A stretch of DNA of 64,000 nt from Streptomyces sp. DG2A-72 (GTDB lineage Bacteria > Actinomycetota > Actinomycetes > Streptomycetales > Streptomycetaceae), in assembly GCF_030499575.1 (NCBI RefSeq), contig NZ_JASTLC010000001.1, positions 2,442,001-2,506,000 on the forward strand. Reading direction: 5' to 3'. Shown in pieces: positions 55,008-63,885 of the stretch. A program made the position numbers and the translations under genes. The notes beneath the pieces are model-generated. The model was not told the DNA's origin. It saw only the letters and a list, made by a program, of their open reading frames with translations, and made no database searches. Position 1 is the stretch's first letter; every line of letters begins with the position of its first letter.

Positions 55008-55889
55008 GTGGCGAACGACGGACCGGTCGAGCACGGCTACCCACACCTGGAGACGGTGCGGGAGTCGATCACCGCGCTCTACAAGCGGCTGTCGTACGAC
55101 ACCATCCAGGCGTTCGCGACCAGTGTGCCCCCCGTCGACGTGGCGTTCTGCGACACCGACGACCTGTATCTGGGCGCCCAGCGGGTGGCCCGCGAGCTGG
55201 TGCGGCACTACCGGCTCCCGGACGCCCGGGTGATCGTCAGCTTCCGCGAGATGAATCACGCCGCGAACGTCGAACTCGCCGCGGGCCCGGAGTACTTCGT
55301 CGAGTTGAACGACCGCTTCCGCACCCACCGGCGGGACATCGGGGCGGCCCTCGCCCACGAGATCATGCACGTCTATCTGCACCGCCTCGACCTGTCGTTT
55401 CCCGGCACCCGCGACAACGAGATCCTCACCGACACCGCGACGACGTATCTGGGCGCCGGCTGGCTGCTCCTCGACGCCTACCGGGAGGACGCGGCGTCGT
55501 CGCAGAAGCTCGGCTATCTGACACCGGAGGAGTTCGGGTACGTCCTGGCCAAGCGCGCCCTGGTGTTCGGCGAGGACCCGTCCGTGTGGTTCACCAGTCC
55601 GCAGGCCTATACGGCGTACACGAAGGGCATGGCCCAGGCCCGCCGCGACGAGCAGCAGCCCCCGCTGACGGCGGCCGGCTGGGCGGGCCGCCGCCGCTAC
55701 GCCCGCGACCGCCGCCACGTCCACGGCCCTCAGCCCGGCGTCCCGTACACCTTCAGCCCCGACGGCGGCGGCCACCTCCGTGTCACGTTCCCCTGCCCGA
55801 CCTGCCACCAGCGGATCAGGGTGCCGGTGCGGGGTCGGATGCGGGCGCGGTGTTCCTTGTGCCGGACGGTGCTGGAGTGCGACACGTAG
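55008..55889 (+). CDS. Putative zinc metalloprotein: zincin HExxH domain plus C-terminal zinc ribbon
   Basis: The 293-residue product has an N-terminal helical part, then LAHEIMHVYLHRLDLSF with H117-E118 and H121 as a zincin HExxH site. The following acidic segment DNEILTDTATTYLGAGW could give the third ligand. The last 33 residues hold two CxxC pairs, in FPCPTCHQRIRVPV and CSLCRTVLEC, forming a zinc ribbon. I do not recognise a named family. The reaction and substrate are unknown; peptidase activity is inferred only from the HExxH. The GTG start at 55008 follows GGGGG. It lies 36 bp after the beta-galactosidase and may share its transcript. Confidence 0.75.
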   Translation: MANDGPVEHGYPHLETVRESITALYKRLSYDTIQAFATSVPPVDVAFCDTDDLYLGAQRVARELVRHYRLPDARVIVSFREMNHAANVELAAGPEYFVELNDRFRTHRRDIGAALAHEIMHVYLHRLDLSFPGTRDNEILTDTATTYLGAGWLLLDAYREDAASSQKLGYLTPEEFGYVLAKRALVFGEDPSVWFTSPQAYTAYTKGMAQARRDEQQPPLTAAGWAGRRRYARDRRHVHGPQPGVPYTFSPDGGGHLRVTFPCPTCHQRIRVPVRGRMRARCSLCRTVLECDT

Positions 55890-55933
55890 GCGGCTGTTCT
55901 TTGTGCCGGACGAGTGCGAGACGCAGGCCGTCC

Positions 55934-56839
55934 TCACGTCCCGTACACCTCTCCGGGCACCTCCGCTTCCTCCAACAGCTTCAGCACCGTCTCCCCCACC
56001 TCCCCCGCACCCCACCGCGCCCCCTTGTCGGCGGTCGGCCCCGCGCGCCAGCCCTCCATGACGGTGATCCGGCCGCCCTCCGCCTCGAAGACCCGCCCGG
56101 TCACCCCCGCGCTCCCCGCCGAGCCCAGCCAGACCACCAGCGGCGAGACGTTCTCCGGGGCCATCGCGTCGAAGCCTGCGCCCGGCGCCGCCATGGTCTC
56201 GGCGAAGGTGTGTTCCGTCATCCGGGTCCGGGCCGCCGGGGCGATCGCGTTGACCTGGACGCCGTACCGAGCGAGCTCGGCGGCGGCGACCAGCGTCAGC
56301 CCGACGATCCCGGCCTTCGCCGCGCTGTAGTTGCCCTGCCCGACCGAGCCGAGCAGCCCCGCACCGCTGCTGGTGTTGACGATCCGCGCATCGGGCAGAC
56401 GGCCCGCCTTGGCCTCGGCACGCCAGTGCGCGGCGGCGTGTTTCAGCGGCAGGAAGTGGCCCTTGAGGTGGACGCGTACGACGGCGTCCCAGTCGTCCTC
56501 GTCCAGGTTGACCAGCATCCGGTCGCGCAGGTAGCCCGCGTTGTTGACGAGCGTGTCGAGCCGGCCGTAGGTCTCCAGGGCGGTCCGGATCAGTGCGGCG
56601 GCGCCGTCGGTCGTGGCGATGTCGCCGCCGTGCGCGACCGCCTCGCCGCCCGCCGCGCGGATCTCCTCGACGACCTGGCCGGCCGGGCTGCCGGGGCCCG
56701 GTGTGCCGTCCAGGCCGACGCCGAGGTCGTTGACGACGACCCGCGCGCCCTCGGCGGCGAACGCCAGCGCGTGGGCACGGCCGAGGCCACGGCCGGCGCC
56801 GGTGACGATCACGACGCGTCCGTCGCAGATTCCGGTCAT
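55934..56839 (-). CDS. Short-chain dehydrogenase, HIP-cluster type (Rv3548c-like)
   Basis: This 301-residue SDR has the NAD-binding VIVTGAGRGLGRAHALAF, the DLGVGLDGT loop typical of MFE2-type 3-hydroxyacyl-CoA dehydrogenases, LVNNAGYLRDRML and the YxxxK active site in GNYSAAKAG. It probably oxidises or reduces a CoA-linked steroid ring fragment. It is the second gene of a two-gene operon (57680 to 55934) and has the position and strand of Rv3548c in the mycobacterial HIP locus. The ATG at 56839 gives MTGICDGRVV. Confidence 0.88.
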   Translation of the reverse strand: MTGICDGRVVIVTGAGRGLGRAHALAFAAEGARVVVNDLGVGLDGTPGPGSPAGQVVEEIRAAGGEAVAHGGDIATTDGAAALIRTALETYGRLDTLVNNAGYLRDRMLVNLDEDDWDAVVRVHLKGHFLPLKHAAAHWRAEAKAGRLPDARIVNTSSGAGLLGSVGQGNYSAAKAGIVGLTLVAAAELARYGVQVNAIAPAARTRMTEHTFAETMAAPGAGFDAMAPENVSPLVVWLGSAGSAGVTGRVFEAEGGRITVMEGWRAGPTADKGARWGAGEVGETVLKLLEEAEVPGEVYGT

Positions 56840-56888
56840 GGTGCCTCTCCTTGTCGACTCATCGCTCTTGTCTCCCCCGGCGCTCATC

Positions 56889-57680
56889 TCACGTCTCTTT
56901 GTTGGCGGTTGCGGCATCCAGGAACGCGGGCAGCTCCCCTCCCCCGTGCACCAGCAGGCTCGCCCCGCTGATGTAGGCGGCCGCGTCGGAGGCGAGGAAG
57001 ACCGCGGCGGCGCCGACGTCGGCGGGATCGGCGAGGCGGCCGAGCGGGACGGTGCGGCCGACCGCCTCGATGCCGTCGTCGCCGCCGTAGTGCAGGTGGG
57101 ACAGCTCTGTGCGGACCATGCCGACGACGAGGGTGTTGACACGGACCTCCGGCGCCCACTCCACGGCCATCGACCGGGCGAGGCTCTCCAGGCCCGCCTT
57201 GGCCGCGCCGTACGCCGCCGTGCCGGGTGAGGGGCGGTCGCCGCTGACGCTGCCGATCATGACGACGGCGCCGCGGGACCGCTTGAGGTGCTCGTAGGCG
57301 GCGAGGGAGGCGGTCAGTGGAGCGATCAGGTTCAGCTCGACGACCCGTGCGTGCCGCTCGACGCCCGCGTCGGCCAGCCGCCGGAAGGGGCTGCCGCCCG
57401 CGTTGTTGACCAGCACGTCGAGCCGGGTCAGTCCGCCGAAGAAGGCGCGCACGGCGTCCGGGTCCCGCAGGTCCACGGGCACGAACTCGGTTCCCTCGAC
57501 GGGGTCTTCGGGCGGTCGGCGTGCGCAGACGACGACCTCCGCGCCCGCCTCGACGAACGCCTTCGCGATGCCCGCGCCGACACCACGGGTGCCGCCGGTG
57601 ACGACGGCGACGCGGCCACCGAGAGGCCGGTCGCGGGGATGGCCGGGGTTTTCCACAGGGTCTGGCGCTTGGTTTTCCAC
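56889..57680 (-). CDS. Short-chain dehydrogenase, HIP-cluster type (Rv3549c-like)
   Basis: This 263-residue SDR has VAVVTGGTRGVGAGIAKAFV, an NADP-type second strand (VVVCARRPP), NNAGGSPF and the YxxxK site in TAAYGAAKAG. By place and orientation it corresponds to Rv3549c. The GTG start at 57680 begins MENQAPDPVENPGHP, and a GTG 24 bases later inside a short repeat is an alternative. It is divergent from echA20, and the shared region holds the proposed TetR operator. Confidence 0.87.
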   Translation of the reverse strand: MENQAPDPVENPGHPRDRPLGGRVAVVTGGTRGVGAGIAKAFVEAGAEVVVCARRPPEDPVEGTEFVPVDLRDPDAVRAFFGGLTRLDVLVNNAGGSPFRRLADAGVERHARVVELNLIAPLTASLAAYEHLKRSRGAVVMIGSVSGDRPSPGTAAYGAAKAGLESLARSMAVEWAPEVRVNTLVVGMVRTELSHLHYGGDDGIEAVGRTVPLGRLADPADVGAAAVFLASDAAAYISGASLLVHGGGELPAFLDAATANKET

Positions 57681-57727
57681 AGGGCCTCCCGCCGCGATCC
57701 GCCTGCTGCTAGCTTCGAAGCCTCACA

Positions 57728-57743
57728 CCTAACAAATGTTTGG
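57728..57743. promoter_or_regulatory. Proposed TetR (KstR2-like) operator, site 1
   Basis: CCTAACAAATGTTTGG is a near-perfect palindrome (CCTAACA / TGTTTGG, one mismatch) between the divergent SDR and echA20 genes, 38 bp before the echA20 start. The same sequence, inverted and with a different central base, is at 63886-63901. Confidence 0.75.
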
Positions 57744-57781
57744 TGGAAAGGTAGCTGAGTGCGAAGGTAGCTGATGCGCCC

Positions 57782-58540
57782 ATGGGTGTCTCCACCTCGT
57801 CCCCGGAAAAGGGGCCCGAAAAGAACGGAATCGCCGTTGTCACCATCGACTTCCCGCCGGTGAACGCCCTACCGGTGGACGGCTGGTTCGCGCTGGCCGA
57901 CGCGGTGCGCACGGCCGGCCGCGACCCGGAGGTGCGGTGTGTGGTGCTGGCCGCCGAGGGGCGGGGGTTCAACGCGGGCGTGGACATCAAGGAGATACAG
58001 GCGCGCGGGCAGAGCGCGCTGGTCGGCGCCAACCGGGGCTGCTTCGCGGCGTTTTCGGCGGTGTACGAGTGCGAGGTGCCCGTGGTGGCGGCGGTGCAGG
58101 GCTTCTGCCTGGGTGGGGGCATCGGTCTTGTGGGGAACGCGGATGTGATCGTGGCGAGCGAGGACGCCGCTTTCGGGCTGCCCGAGCTGGACCGTGGAGC
58201 GCTGGGCGCCGCCACTCACCTGGCCCGGCTGGTCCCGCAGCACCTGATGCGCGCCCTGTACTACACCTCGCGGACGGCGACCGCGGCCGAGCTGCACACG
58301 CACGGCTCGGTGTGGCGGGTGGTGCCGCGCGAGGAACTCCCTTCGGCCGCCCTGGAGTTGGCTCGCGAGATAGCCGCGAAGGACGGGGAGCTGCTCCGGC
58401 TGGCCAAGGCCGCGATCAACGGCATCGACCCGGTGGACGTGCGCCGCAGCTACCGCTTCGAGCAGGGCTTCACCTACGAGGCGAGCGTGAGCGGCGTGGG
58501 CGACCGGGTCCGCGACGCCTTTGGAAAGGACGGTGCCTGA
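57782..58540 (+). CDS. echA20: Enoyl-CoA hydratase/isomerase family, EchA20-like ring hydrolase
   Basis: This 252-residue crotonase-fold protein has the oxyanion-hole segments VLAAEGRGFNAGVDIKEI and VQGFCLGGGIGLVGNADVIV. ASEDAAFGLPELDRGALGAA follows, then a C-terminal helix that covers the active site. In M. tuberculosis EchA20 (Rv3550) opens ring D of the HIP-derived CoA ester by hydrolysis. The identification rests on fold plus position directly before ipdA. The ATG at 57782 follows an operator-bearing promoter region, and its stop touches the ipdA start. Confidence 0.9.
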   Translation: MGVSTSSPEKGPEKNGIAVVTIDFPPVNALPVDGWFALADAVRTAGRDPEVRCVVLAAEGRGFNAGVDIKEIQARGQSALVGANRGCFAAFSAVYECEVPVVAAVQGFCLGGGIGLVGNADVIVASEDAAFGLPELDRGALGAATHLARLVPQHLMRALYYTSRTATAAELHTHGSVWRVVPREELPSAALELAREIAAKDGELLRLAKAAINGIDPVDVRRSYRFEQGFTYEASVSGVGDRVRDAFGKDGA

Positions 58541-59380
58541 GTGGGCGAAAGGACGATGACCCCCGTGGGTGACAAGACGATGACTGCCGACGAGGCTGTC
58601 TCCGGGCTGGAGAGCGGCATGACCCTCGGCATCGGCGGCTGGGGCTCGCGCCGCAAACCGATGGCCCTGGTGAGTGCAGTGCTCCGGTCCGGCATCACCG
58701 ACCTCACGGTGGTGTCGTACGGCGGCCCGGACGTCGGCATGCTCGCCGCCGCCGGCCGGATCCGCAAACTGGTCGCCCCCTTCGTCACCCTCGACTCGAT
58801 CACCCTGGAACCGCACTACCGGGCGGCCCGCGAGCGGGGGGAGCTGGAGCTGATGGAGATCGACGAGGCGATGTTCATGTGGGGGCTGCACGCGGCGGCG
58901 AACCGGCTGCCCTTCCTGCCGGTGCGGGCCGGGATCGGTTCCGATGTGATGCGGGTCAACCCCGGTCTGCGGACGGTGACGTCGCCGTACGACGACGGGG
59001 AGACGTTCGTGGCCATGCCCGCCCTGCGCCTGGACACGGCCCTGGTCCATGTCAACCGCGCCGACCGGCGGGGCAACGGCCAGTATCTGGGGCCCGACCC
59101 GTACTTCGACGACCTGTTCTGCGAGGCGGCGGACGCGGCGTTCGTCTCCTGCGAGCGGATCGTGGACACCGCCGAGCTGACGAAGGAGGCCGCACCCCAG
59201 ACCCTGCTGATCAAACGTCATGCGGTGACGGGCGTGGTGGAGGCGCCGGGCGGCGCGCACTTCACGTCCTGCGCGCCCGACTACGGGCGGGACGAGGCCA
59301 GGCAGAAGGAGTACGCGACCACACCCTGGGCCGAGTTCGCCGAGCGGTTCCTCAACGGGCCCGAGGAGGAGAGGACATGA
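58541..59380 (+). CDS. ipdA: CoA-transferase-like alpha subunit IpdA (COCHEA-CoA hydrolase)
   Basis: This 279-residue class I CoA-transferase alpha fold begins with a loop GMTLGIGGWGSRRKPMALV. It has VSYGGPDVGMLAAAGRIRKL, a long insertion typical of IpdA and the C-terminal TCAPDYGRDEARQKEY. With IpdB it hydrolyses the last steroid ring CoA ester, and in mycobacteria it works as a hydrolase rather than a transferase. The GTG at 58541 directly follows the echA20 stop, and the ATG of ipdB overlaps its own stop. The subunits are therefore made in equal amounts. Confidence 0.93.
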   Translation: MGERTMTPVGDKTMTADEAVSGLESGMTLGIGGWGSRRKPMALVSAVLRSGITDLTVVSYGGPDVGMLAAAGRIRKLVAPFVTLDSITLEPHYRAARERGELELMEIDEAMFMWGLHAAANRLPFLPVRAGIGSDVMRVNPGLRTVTSPYDDGETFVAMPALRLDTALVHVNRADRRGNGQYLGPDPYFDDLFCEAADAAFVSCERIVDTAELTKEAAPQTLLIKRHAVTGVVEAPGGAHFTSCAPDYGRDEARQKEYATTPWAEFAERFLNGPEEERT

Positions 59381-60105
59381 CCGTGATGCGGAGTGAGTTC
59401 TGTGTGATCGCCTGCGCCGAGGCCTGGCGCGGCGGCGGTGAGATCCTGGCGAGCCCCATGGGCCAGATCCCCTCCGTCGGCGCGCGCCTCGCCCGGCTCA
59501 CCTTCGCACCGGACCTGTTGCTGACCGACGGTGAGGCGATGCTGGTCGACGTGGACGGCACCGTCGAGGGCTGGCTGCCGTACCGGCAGCATCTGACCCT
59601 CGTCACCGGAGGCCGGCGGCACGTGATGATGGGCGCGAGTCAGATCGATCGCTTCGGCAACCAGAACATCTCCTGCATCGGCGACTGGGAGAAGCCGAAG
59701 CGGCAGCTTCTGGGTGTGCGGGGCGCGCCGGTCAACACCCTCAACAATCCGACCAGTTACTGGATCCCGAAGCACTCCCGGCGGGTGTTCGTGGAGAAGG
59801 TCGACATGGTGTGCGGGGTGGGGTACGACCATGCGGGCGGTGCCCGCCATCACCGCATCCCCCGGGTCGTCTCCGACCTCGGCGTCTTCGACTTCGACAC
59901 CCCGGACCGCTCGATGCGGCTGGCCTCGCTGCATCCGGGCGTGACCGTCGAGGAGGTGAAGGATGCGACGGGGTTCGCGCTGACGATCCCGGACGAGGTG
60001 CCGTACACCCGCGAGCCGACGCCCACCGAACTGCGGCTGATCCGCGAGGTGATCGACCCGGACAACCGGCGCGCGCGTGAGGTCCCCGAGGAGGCGAGGG
60101 CCTGA
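59377..60105 (+). CDS. ipdB: CoA-transferase-like beta subunit IpdB (COCHEA-CoA hydrolase)
   Basis: This 242-residue beta subunit has FCVIACAEAWRGGGEILASP, VTGGRRHVMMGASQIDRFGN and a C-terminal LASLHPGVTVEEVKDATGFA, which is the class I CoA-transferase beta pattern. The catalytic Glu of true transferases (usually in an ENG/EG motif) is not evident where GASQIDRFGN occurs, in line with the hydrolase role known for IpdAB. It overlaps ipdA (ATGA) and ipdC (TGATG). Confidence 0.93.
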   Translation: MTVMRSEFCVIACAEAWRGGGEILASPMGQIPSVGARLARLTFAPDLLLTDGEAMLVDVDGTVEGWLPYRQHLTLVTGGRRHVMMGASQIDRFGNQNISCIGDWEKPKRQLLGVRGAPVNTLNNPTSYWIPKHSRRVFVEKVDMVCGVGYDHAGGARHHRIPRVVSDLGVFDFDTPDRSMRLASLHPGVTVEEVKDATGFALTIPDEVPYTREPTPTELRLIREVIDPDNRRAREVPEEARA

Positions 60106-61151
60106 TGGACACCGCGCTCACCCACCTGGTCGGGGTCCGCCACCCGATCGTGCAGACGGGCATGGGCTGGGTGGCAGGCCCGCGTCTGGTCTCGGCGACG
60201 GCGAACGCGGGCGGGCTGGGCATCCTCGCCTCGGCGACGATGACGACCGACCGGCTGCGTGAGGCGATACGCGAGGTCACGTCCCGTACGACGGCGCCCT
60301 TCGGCGTCAACCTCCGCGCCGACGCCTCCGATGCCGGGGACAGGGCGCGGATCCTGATCGAGGAGGGCGTCCGGGTCGCCTCCTTCGCGCTGGCGCCCTC
60401 CGCCGAGCTGATCGGCACGCTCAAGGACGCGGGCGTGGTCGTGATCCCGACGGTCGGCGCCCGGCGGCATGCCGAGAAGGTCGCGGCCTGGGGCGCGGAC
60501 GCGGTGATCGTGCAGGGCGGAGAGGGCGGCGGGCACACCGGCGAGGTGGCGACGACGGTTCTGCTGCCGCAGGTCGTGGACGCGGTGCGGATACCCGTGG
60601 TGGCGGCGGGCGGCTTCTTCGACGGCCGGGGCCTGGTCGCGGCGCTGGCCTACGGGGCGGCGGGCGTCGCCATGGGCACCCGGTTCCTGCTCACCTCGGA
60701 CTCGACGGTGCCGGACGCGGTCAAGGCGCGGTACCTGACGGCGAGCGTCCGGGACATCACGGTCACCAGGGCGGTCGACGGCCTGCCCCACCGCATGCTC
60801 CGCACGGAACTGGTCGACTCGCTGGAGAACTCCGGCCGCGCCAGAACCCTGCTGCGGGCCATGGGTCACGCGGCCCGCTTCCGGAAGCTGTCCGGCATCG
60901 GCTGGCCGGCGATGCTCCGCGACGGTCTCGCCCTCAAGCACGGCAAGGACCTGTCCTGGAGCCAGGTCCTGCTCGCCGCGAACACTCCGATGCTGCTCAG
61001 AGCGTCGATGGTGAACGGACGTACGGACCTCGGGGTGATGGCGTCGGGACAGGTCGCCGGGGTCATCGACGACCTGCCGTCCTGCGCGGAGCTGGTGGAA
61101 CGGATCATGAAGGAGGCCGAGAAGACACGGGACCGACTGGCGTCCCCCTAG
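60105..61151 (+). CDS. ipdC: Nitronate monooxygenase-fold flavoprotein IpdC
   Basis: This 348-residue TIM-barrel flavoenzyme of the nitronate monooxygenase/enoyl reductase family has PIVQTGMGWVAGPRLVSATA, VIVQGGEGGGHTGEVATT (FMN phosphate loop) and AGGFFDGRGLVAALAYGAAG. In M. tuberculosis IpdC (Rv3553) reduces a HIP-derived CoA ester instead of oxidising nitronates. The position after ipdAB supports that role. The ATG at 60105 overlaps the ipdB stop. The gene is followed by a dispersed repeat in a convergent gap. Confidence 0.92.
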   Translation: MDTALTHLVGVRHPIVQTGMGWVAGPRLVSATANAGGLGILASATMTTDRLREAIREVTSRTTAPFGVNLRADASDAGDRARILIEEGVRVASFALAPSAELIGTLKDAGVVVIPTVGARRHAEKVAAWGADAVIVQGGEGGGHTGEVATTVLLPQVVDAVRIPVVAAGGFFDGRGLVAALAYGAAGVAMGTRFLLTSDSTVPDAVKARYLTASVRDITVTRAVDGLPHRMLRTELVDSLENSGRARTLLRAMGHAARFRKLSGIGWPAMLRDGLALKHGKDLSWSQVLLAANTPMLLRASMVNGRTDLGVMASGQVAGVIDDLPSCAELVERIMKEAEKTRDRLASP

Positions 61152-61220
61152 CAGCGCCCCCGAAGGGGCGCGGGGAACTGCGCGACCAGCCACAACGCAG
61201 CCGCAGACGACCGACGGCCA
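61152..61220 (+). repeat. Dispersed Streptomyces 3'-flanking repeat, copy 5 (short type)
   Basis: GCCCCCGAAGGGGCGCGGGG leads directly to AACTGCGCGACCAGCCACAA, lacking the ATATGCGGCTCC block of the long copies. It fills the space between convergent ipdC and fadA6 and can fold into a terminator-like hairpin (CCCC-GAA-GGGG). Confidence 0.85.
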
Positions 61221-61246
61221 TCGCGGCTATCCCAGCGGAGCTCTTG

Positions 61247-62404
61247 TCACAGCCTCTCAATGATCGTCACGTTCGCCTGCCCCCCGCCCTCACACATGGT
61301 CTGCAGCCCGAAGCGCCCGCCCGTGCGCTCCAGTTCGTGCAGCAGGGTCGTCATCAGCTTTGCGCCGGTCGCGCCGAGCGGGTGGCCGAGGGCTATCGCG
61401 CCGCCGTTGACGTTGACCTTCTCCGGATCGGCGCCCGTCTCCTTCAGCCAGGCCAGGACGACGGGGGCGAAGGCCTCGTTGATCTCGACGAGGTCGATGG
61501 CGTCGATGGAGAGGCCGGTCTTCTTCAGGGCGTGGGCGGTGGCGGGTATCGGAGCGGTCAGCATCCGGATCGGGTCCTCGCCGCGCACCGAGAGGTGGTG
61601 GACTCGGGCGCGCGGCGTCAGTCCGTGCTCGCGCACTGCCCGCTCGGAGGCCAGCAGCATGGCGGCCGCGCCGTCGGAGACCTGCGAGGAGCAGGCGGCC
61701 GTGATCGTGCCGCCGTCGATGACCGGCTTGAGCGCGGCCATCTTCTCCAGGGAGGTGTCCCGACGCGGCCCCTCGTCGACGGTCACCTGGCCGTACGGGA
61801 CGGTCTCGCGCTGGAAGCGGCCCTCGTCGATCGCCCGCAGCGCCCTCCGGTGTGAGCGCAGCGCGAACTCCTCCTGGTCCTGCCTGCTGATTCCCCACTT
61901 GCCGGCGATCATCTCGGCGCCGACGAACTGGTTGACCGCCCGGTCCCCGTACCGCGCCCGCCAGCCCTCGCTGCCCGCGAAGGGGCCCTGGGTGAAGCCC
62001 AGCGGCTCGGCGGCCTGCCGGGTCGCATAGGCGATCGGGATCTGCGACATGTTCTGCACCCCGCCCGCGACGACCAGGTCCTGTGTCCCGGAGAGCACGC
62101 CCTGCGCCGCGAAGTGCACGGCCTGCTGCGAGGATCCGCACTGCCGGTCCACCGTCACGCCCGGCACCTCCTCCGGCAGCCCGGCGGCCAGCCAGCAGGT
62201 GCGGGCGATGTCGCCGGCCTGCGGCCCGACCGCGTCCAGGCAGCCGAAGACGACGTCCTCGACGGCGGCGGGATCGACGCCTGACCGCGCGATCAGCTCC
62301 TTCAGCACATGCGCACCCAGATCGGCCGGATGGACCCCGCTCAGTCCTCCCCCGCGCCGCCCCACGGGCGTACGGACCGCTTCGACGATGTAGGCCTCGG
62401 CCAT
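61247..62404 (-). CDS. fadA6: Thiolase FadA6-like (steroid ring acetyl-CoA acetyltransferase)
   Basis: This 385-residue thiolase has the nucleophile Cys in VTVDRQCGSSQQAVH, the HPLGATG segment NGGAIALGHPLGATGAKLMT and the second catalytic Cys in LQTMCEGGGQANVTI. It cleaves a 3-oxoacyl-CoA. In the HIP pathway FadA6 acts on the product of IpdAB. The ATG at 62404 gives MAEAYIVEAVRTPVGRR. It is the third gene after ipdF and the TetR regulator, 35 bp behind the latter. Confidence 0.93.
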   Translation of the reverse strand: MAEAYIVEAVRTPVGRRGGGLSGVHPADLGAHVLKELIARSGVDPAAVEDVVFGCLDAVGPQAGDIARTCWLAAGLPEEVPGVTVDRQCGSSQQAVHFAAQGVLSGTQDLVVAGGVQNMSQIPIAYATRQAAEPLGFTQGPFAGSEGWRARYGDRAVNQFVGAEMIAGKWGISRQDQEEFALRSHRRALRAIDEGRFQRETVPYGQVTVDEGPRRDTSLEKMAALKPVIDGGTITAACSSQVSDGAAAMLLASERAVREHGLTPRARVHHLSVRGEDPIRMLTAPIPATAHALKKTGLSIDAIDLVEINEAFAPVVLAWLKETGADPEKVNVNGGAIALGHPLGATGAKLMTTLLHELERTGGRFGLQTMCEGGGQANVTIIERL

Positions 62405-62439
62405 GGCAACTCCCCAGACTTCCGGACTCCAGCAGTGGG

Positions 62440-63060
62440 TCAGGTACGTACGGCGATCCCGTCCAGCACCATCGACAGGTACTGCCGGGCGATCTCCTCG
62501 GGGCTGTGGTGTCCGCCGGGCCGGTACCAGGACGCGGCGACCCACACCGTGTCCCGCACGAACCGGTAGGTGAGCCGGACGTCGAGGTCGGACCGGAAGA
62601 CCTCGGCCGCGACCCCGCGCTCCAGCGTGGACAGCCACGCCTTCTCGAACTTGCGCTGCGATGCGGCGAGGAACGCGAACCGCTCCTGCGCCACGAGGTG
62701 CTTGGACTCCTTCTGGTAGATCGCGACGGCGGCACGGTGCCGGTCGATCTCCCGGAACGACTCGGTGACCAGGGCCTCCAGCGTCTCGCGCGGGCCCAGC
62801 TCGGCGGCGCCCAGGACGGCGTCGTACCCGTCCCACAGCTCGTCGAGGAACGTCCGCAGGATCTCCTCCAGCATCGATTCCTTGGAGTCGAAGTGGTAGT
62901 AGAGGCTGCCGGCCAGCATCCCCGCGTGGTCCGCGATCTTGCGGACGGTGGTGGCGTTGTAGCCCTGCTCGGCGAAGACCTCGGCAGCGGTGTCGAGGAG
63001 CTCGCGCCGACGCTCGGGGGCGGCGGTCACCTGGGGCTTCTTCTTCGTAGGCACAAGCAC
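62440..63060 (-). CDS. kstR2: TetR family regulator, KstR2-like
   Basis: This 206-residue TetR protein has the HTH at about residues 18-64 (RRRELLDTAAEVFAEQGYNA, then RKIADHAGMLAGSLYYHFDS). An all-helical ligand domain follows with TLEALVTESFREIDRHRAAV and RQYLSMVLDGIAVRT. In mycobacteria KstR2 represses the HIP genes until HIP-CoA binds. The name here rests on similarity and the syntenic position between fadA6 and ipdF. The start is one of two GTG codons (63060 or 63054). It probably controls the two palindromes in this cluster. Confidence 0.88.
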   Translation of the reverse strand: MLVPTKKKPQVTAAPERRRELLDTAAEVFAEQGYNATTVRKIADHAGMLAGSLYYHFDSKESMLEEILRTFLDELWDGYDAVLGAAELGPRETLEALVTESFREIDRHRAAVAIYQKESKHLVAQERFAFLAASQRKFEKAWLSTLERGVAAEVFRSDLDVRLTYRFVRDTVWVAASWYRPGGHHSPEEIARQYLSMVLDGIAVRT

Positions 63061-63079
63061 ATTGTGGGCCGCTCCGTGG

Positions 63080-63868
63080 TCAGGGATGCCGGCTGCTGAC
63101 GGAGACGACCTCTCCGGTCATGTACGAGGAGTAGTCCGACGCCAGGAACACGATCACGTTGGCCACCTCCCAGGGCTCGGCGTACCGCCCGAAGGCCTCC
63201 CGCGCGGTCAGCTCGGCCAGCAGGTCGGGGCTGGTCACCTTCACCAGGTGCGGATGCATGGCGAGGCTCGGCGAGACCGCGTTGACCCGCACCCCGAACT
63301 CGGCGGCCTCCAGCGCCGCACACCGGGTCAGCGCCATCACTCCCGCCTTCGCGGCGGCGTAATGCGCCTGCCCGGCCTGGGCGCGCCAGCCGACGACGGA
63401 CGCGTTGTTGACGATCACTCCGCCGTCGCCGCCGCTCCGGAACAGCCGTAGCGCCGCCCGGGTACACCGGAAGGTCCCGTTCAGCGTCACATCGAGCACC
63501 TTCGACCACTGCTCGTCGGTCATGTCGACGAGGTCCGAAGTCCCGCCCAGCCCGGCGTTGTTGACGACGACATCCAGACGGCCGTGCTGCTCGACCGCCG
63601 CCTCGAACAGCACGCTCACCTGCGTCTCGTCGGTGACATCGCACGGCAGCGCGGCAACGGCCGTCCCGAACTCCCCGGCCAGCTCGGCCTCGTACTCCTT
63701 GAGCCGCCGCACATGGGCGTCGCTGATCAGCACGCGCGCGCCCTCCTCCAGGAAGCGCCGCGCTGTCGCCCCGCCGATCCCCGCCCCGGCCGCCGCGGTG
63801 ATGACGGCGGTGCGGCCCTTCAGCAACCCGTGCCCGGGCACGTAGGCCGGACTCTCGACGCCTGTCAT
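63080..63868 (-). CDS. ipdF: Short-chain dehydrogenase IpdF-like
   Basis: This 262-residue SDR begins MTGVESPAYVPGHGLLKGRT and then has TAVITAAAGAGIGGATARRF, a variant glycine motif, VVVNNAGLGGTSDLVDMTDE and the YxxxK site in AHYAAAKAG. In M. tuberculosis IpdF (Rv3559c) oxidises the 5-hydroxy group of the HIP CoA ester. It is first in an operon with kstR2 and fadA6. The ATG at 63868 lies 18 bp from the second proposed operator. Confidence 0.9.
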   Translation of the reverse strand: MTGVESPAYVPGHGLLKGRTAVITAAAGAGIGGATARRFLEEGARVLISDAHVRRLKEYEAELAGEFGTAVAALPCDVTDETQVSVLFEAAVEQHGRLDVVVNNAGLGGTSDLVDMTDEQWSKVLDVTLNGTFRCTRAALRLFRSGGDGGVIVNNASVVGWRAQAGQAHYAAAKAGVMALTRCAALEAAEFGVRVNAVSPSLAMHPHLVKVTSPDLLAELTAREAFGRYAEPWEVANVIVFLASDYSSYMTGEVVSVSSRHP

Positions 63869-63885
63869 AGGGACACGCTAACCTA

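Noticed and set aside
57728..57743. Mycobacterial KstR2 box
   Set aside because: The palindrome does not match AAGCAAGNNCTTGCTT, so it is reported as a new motif.
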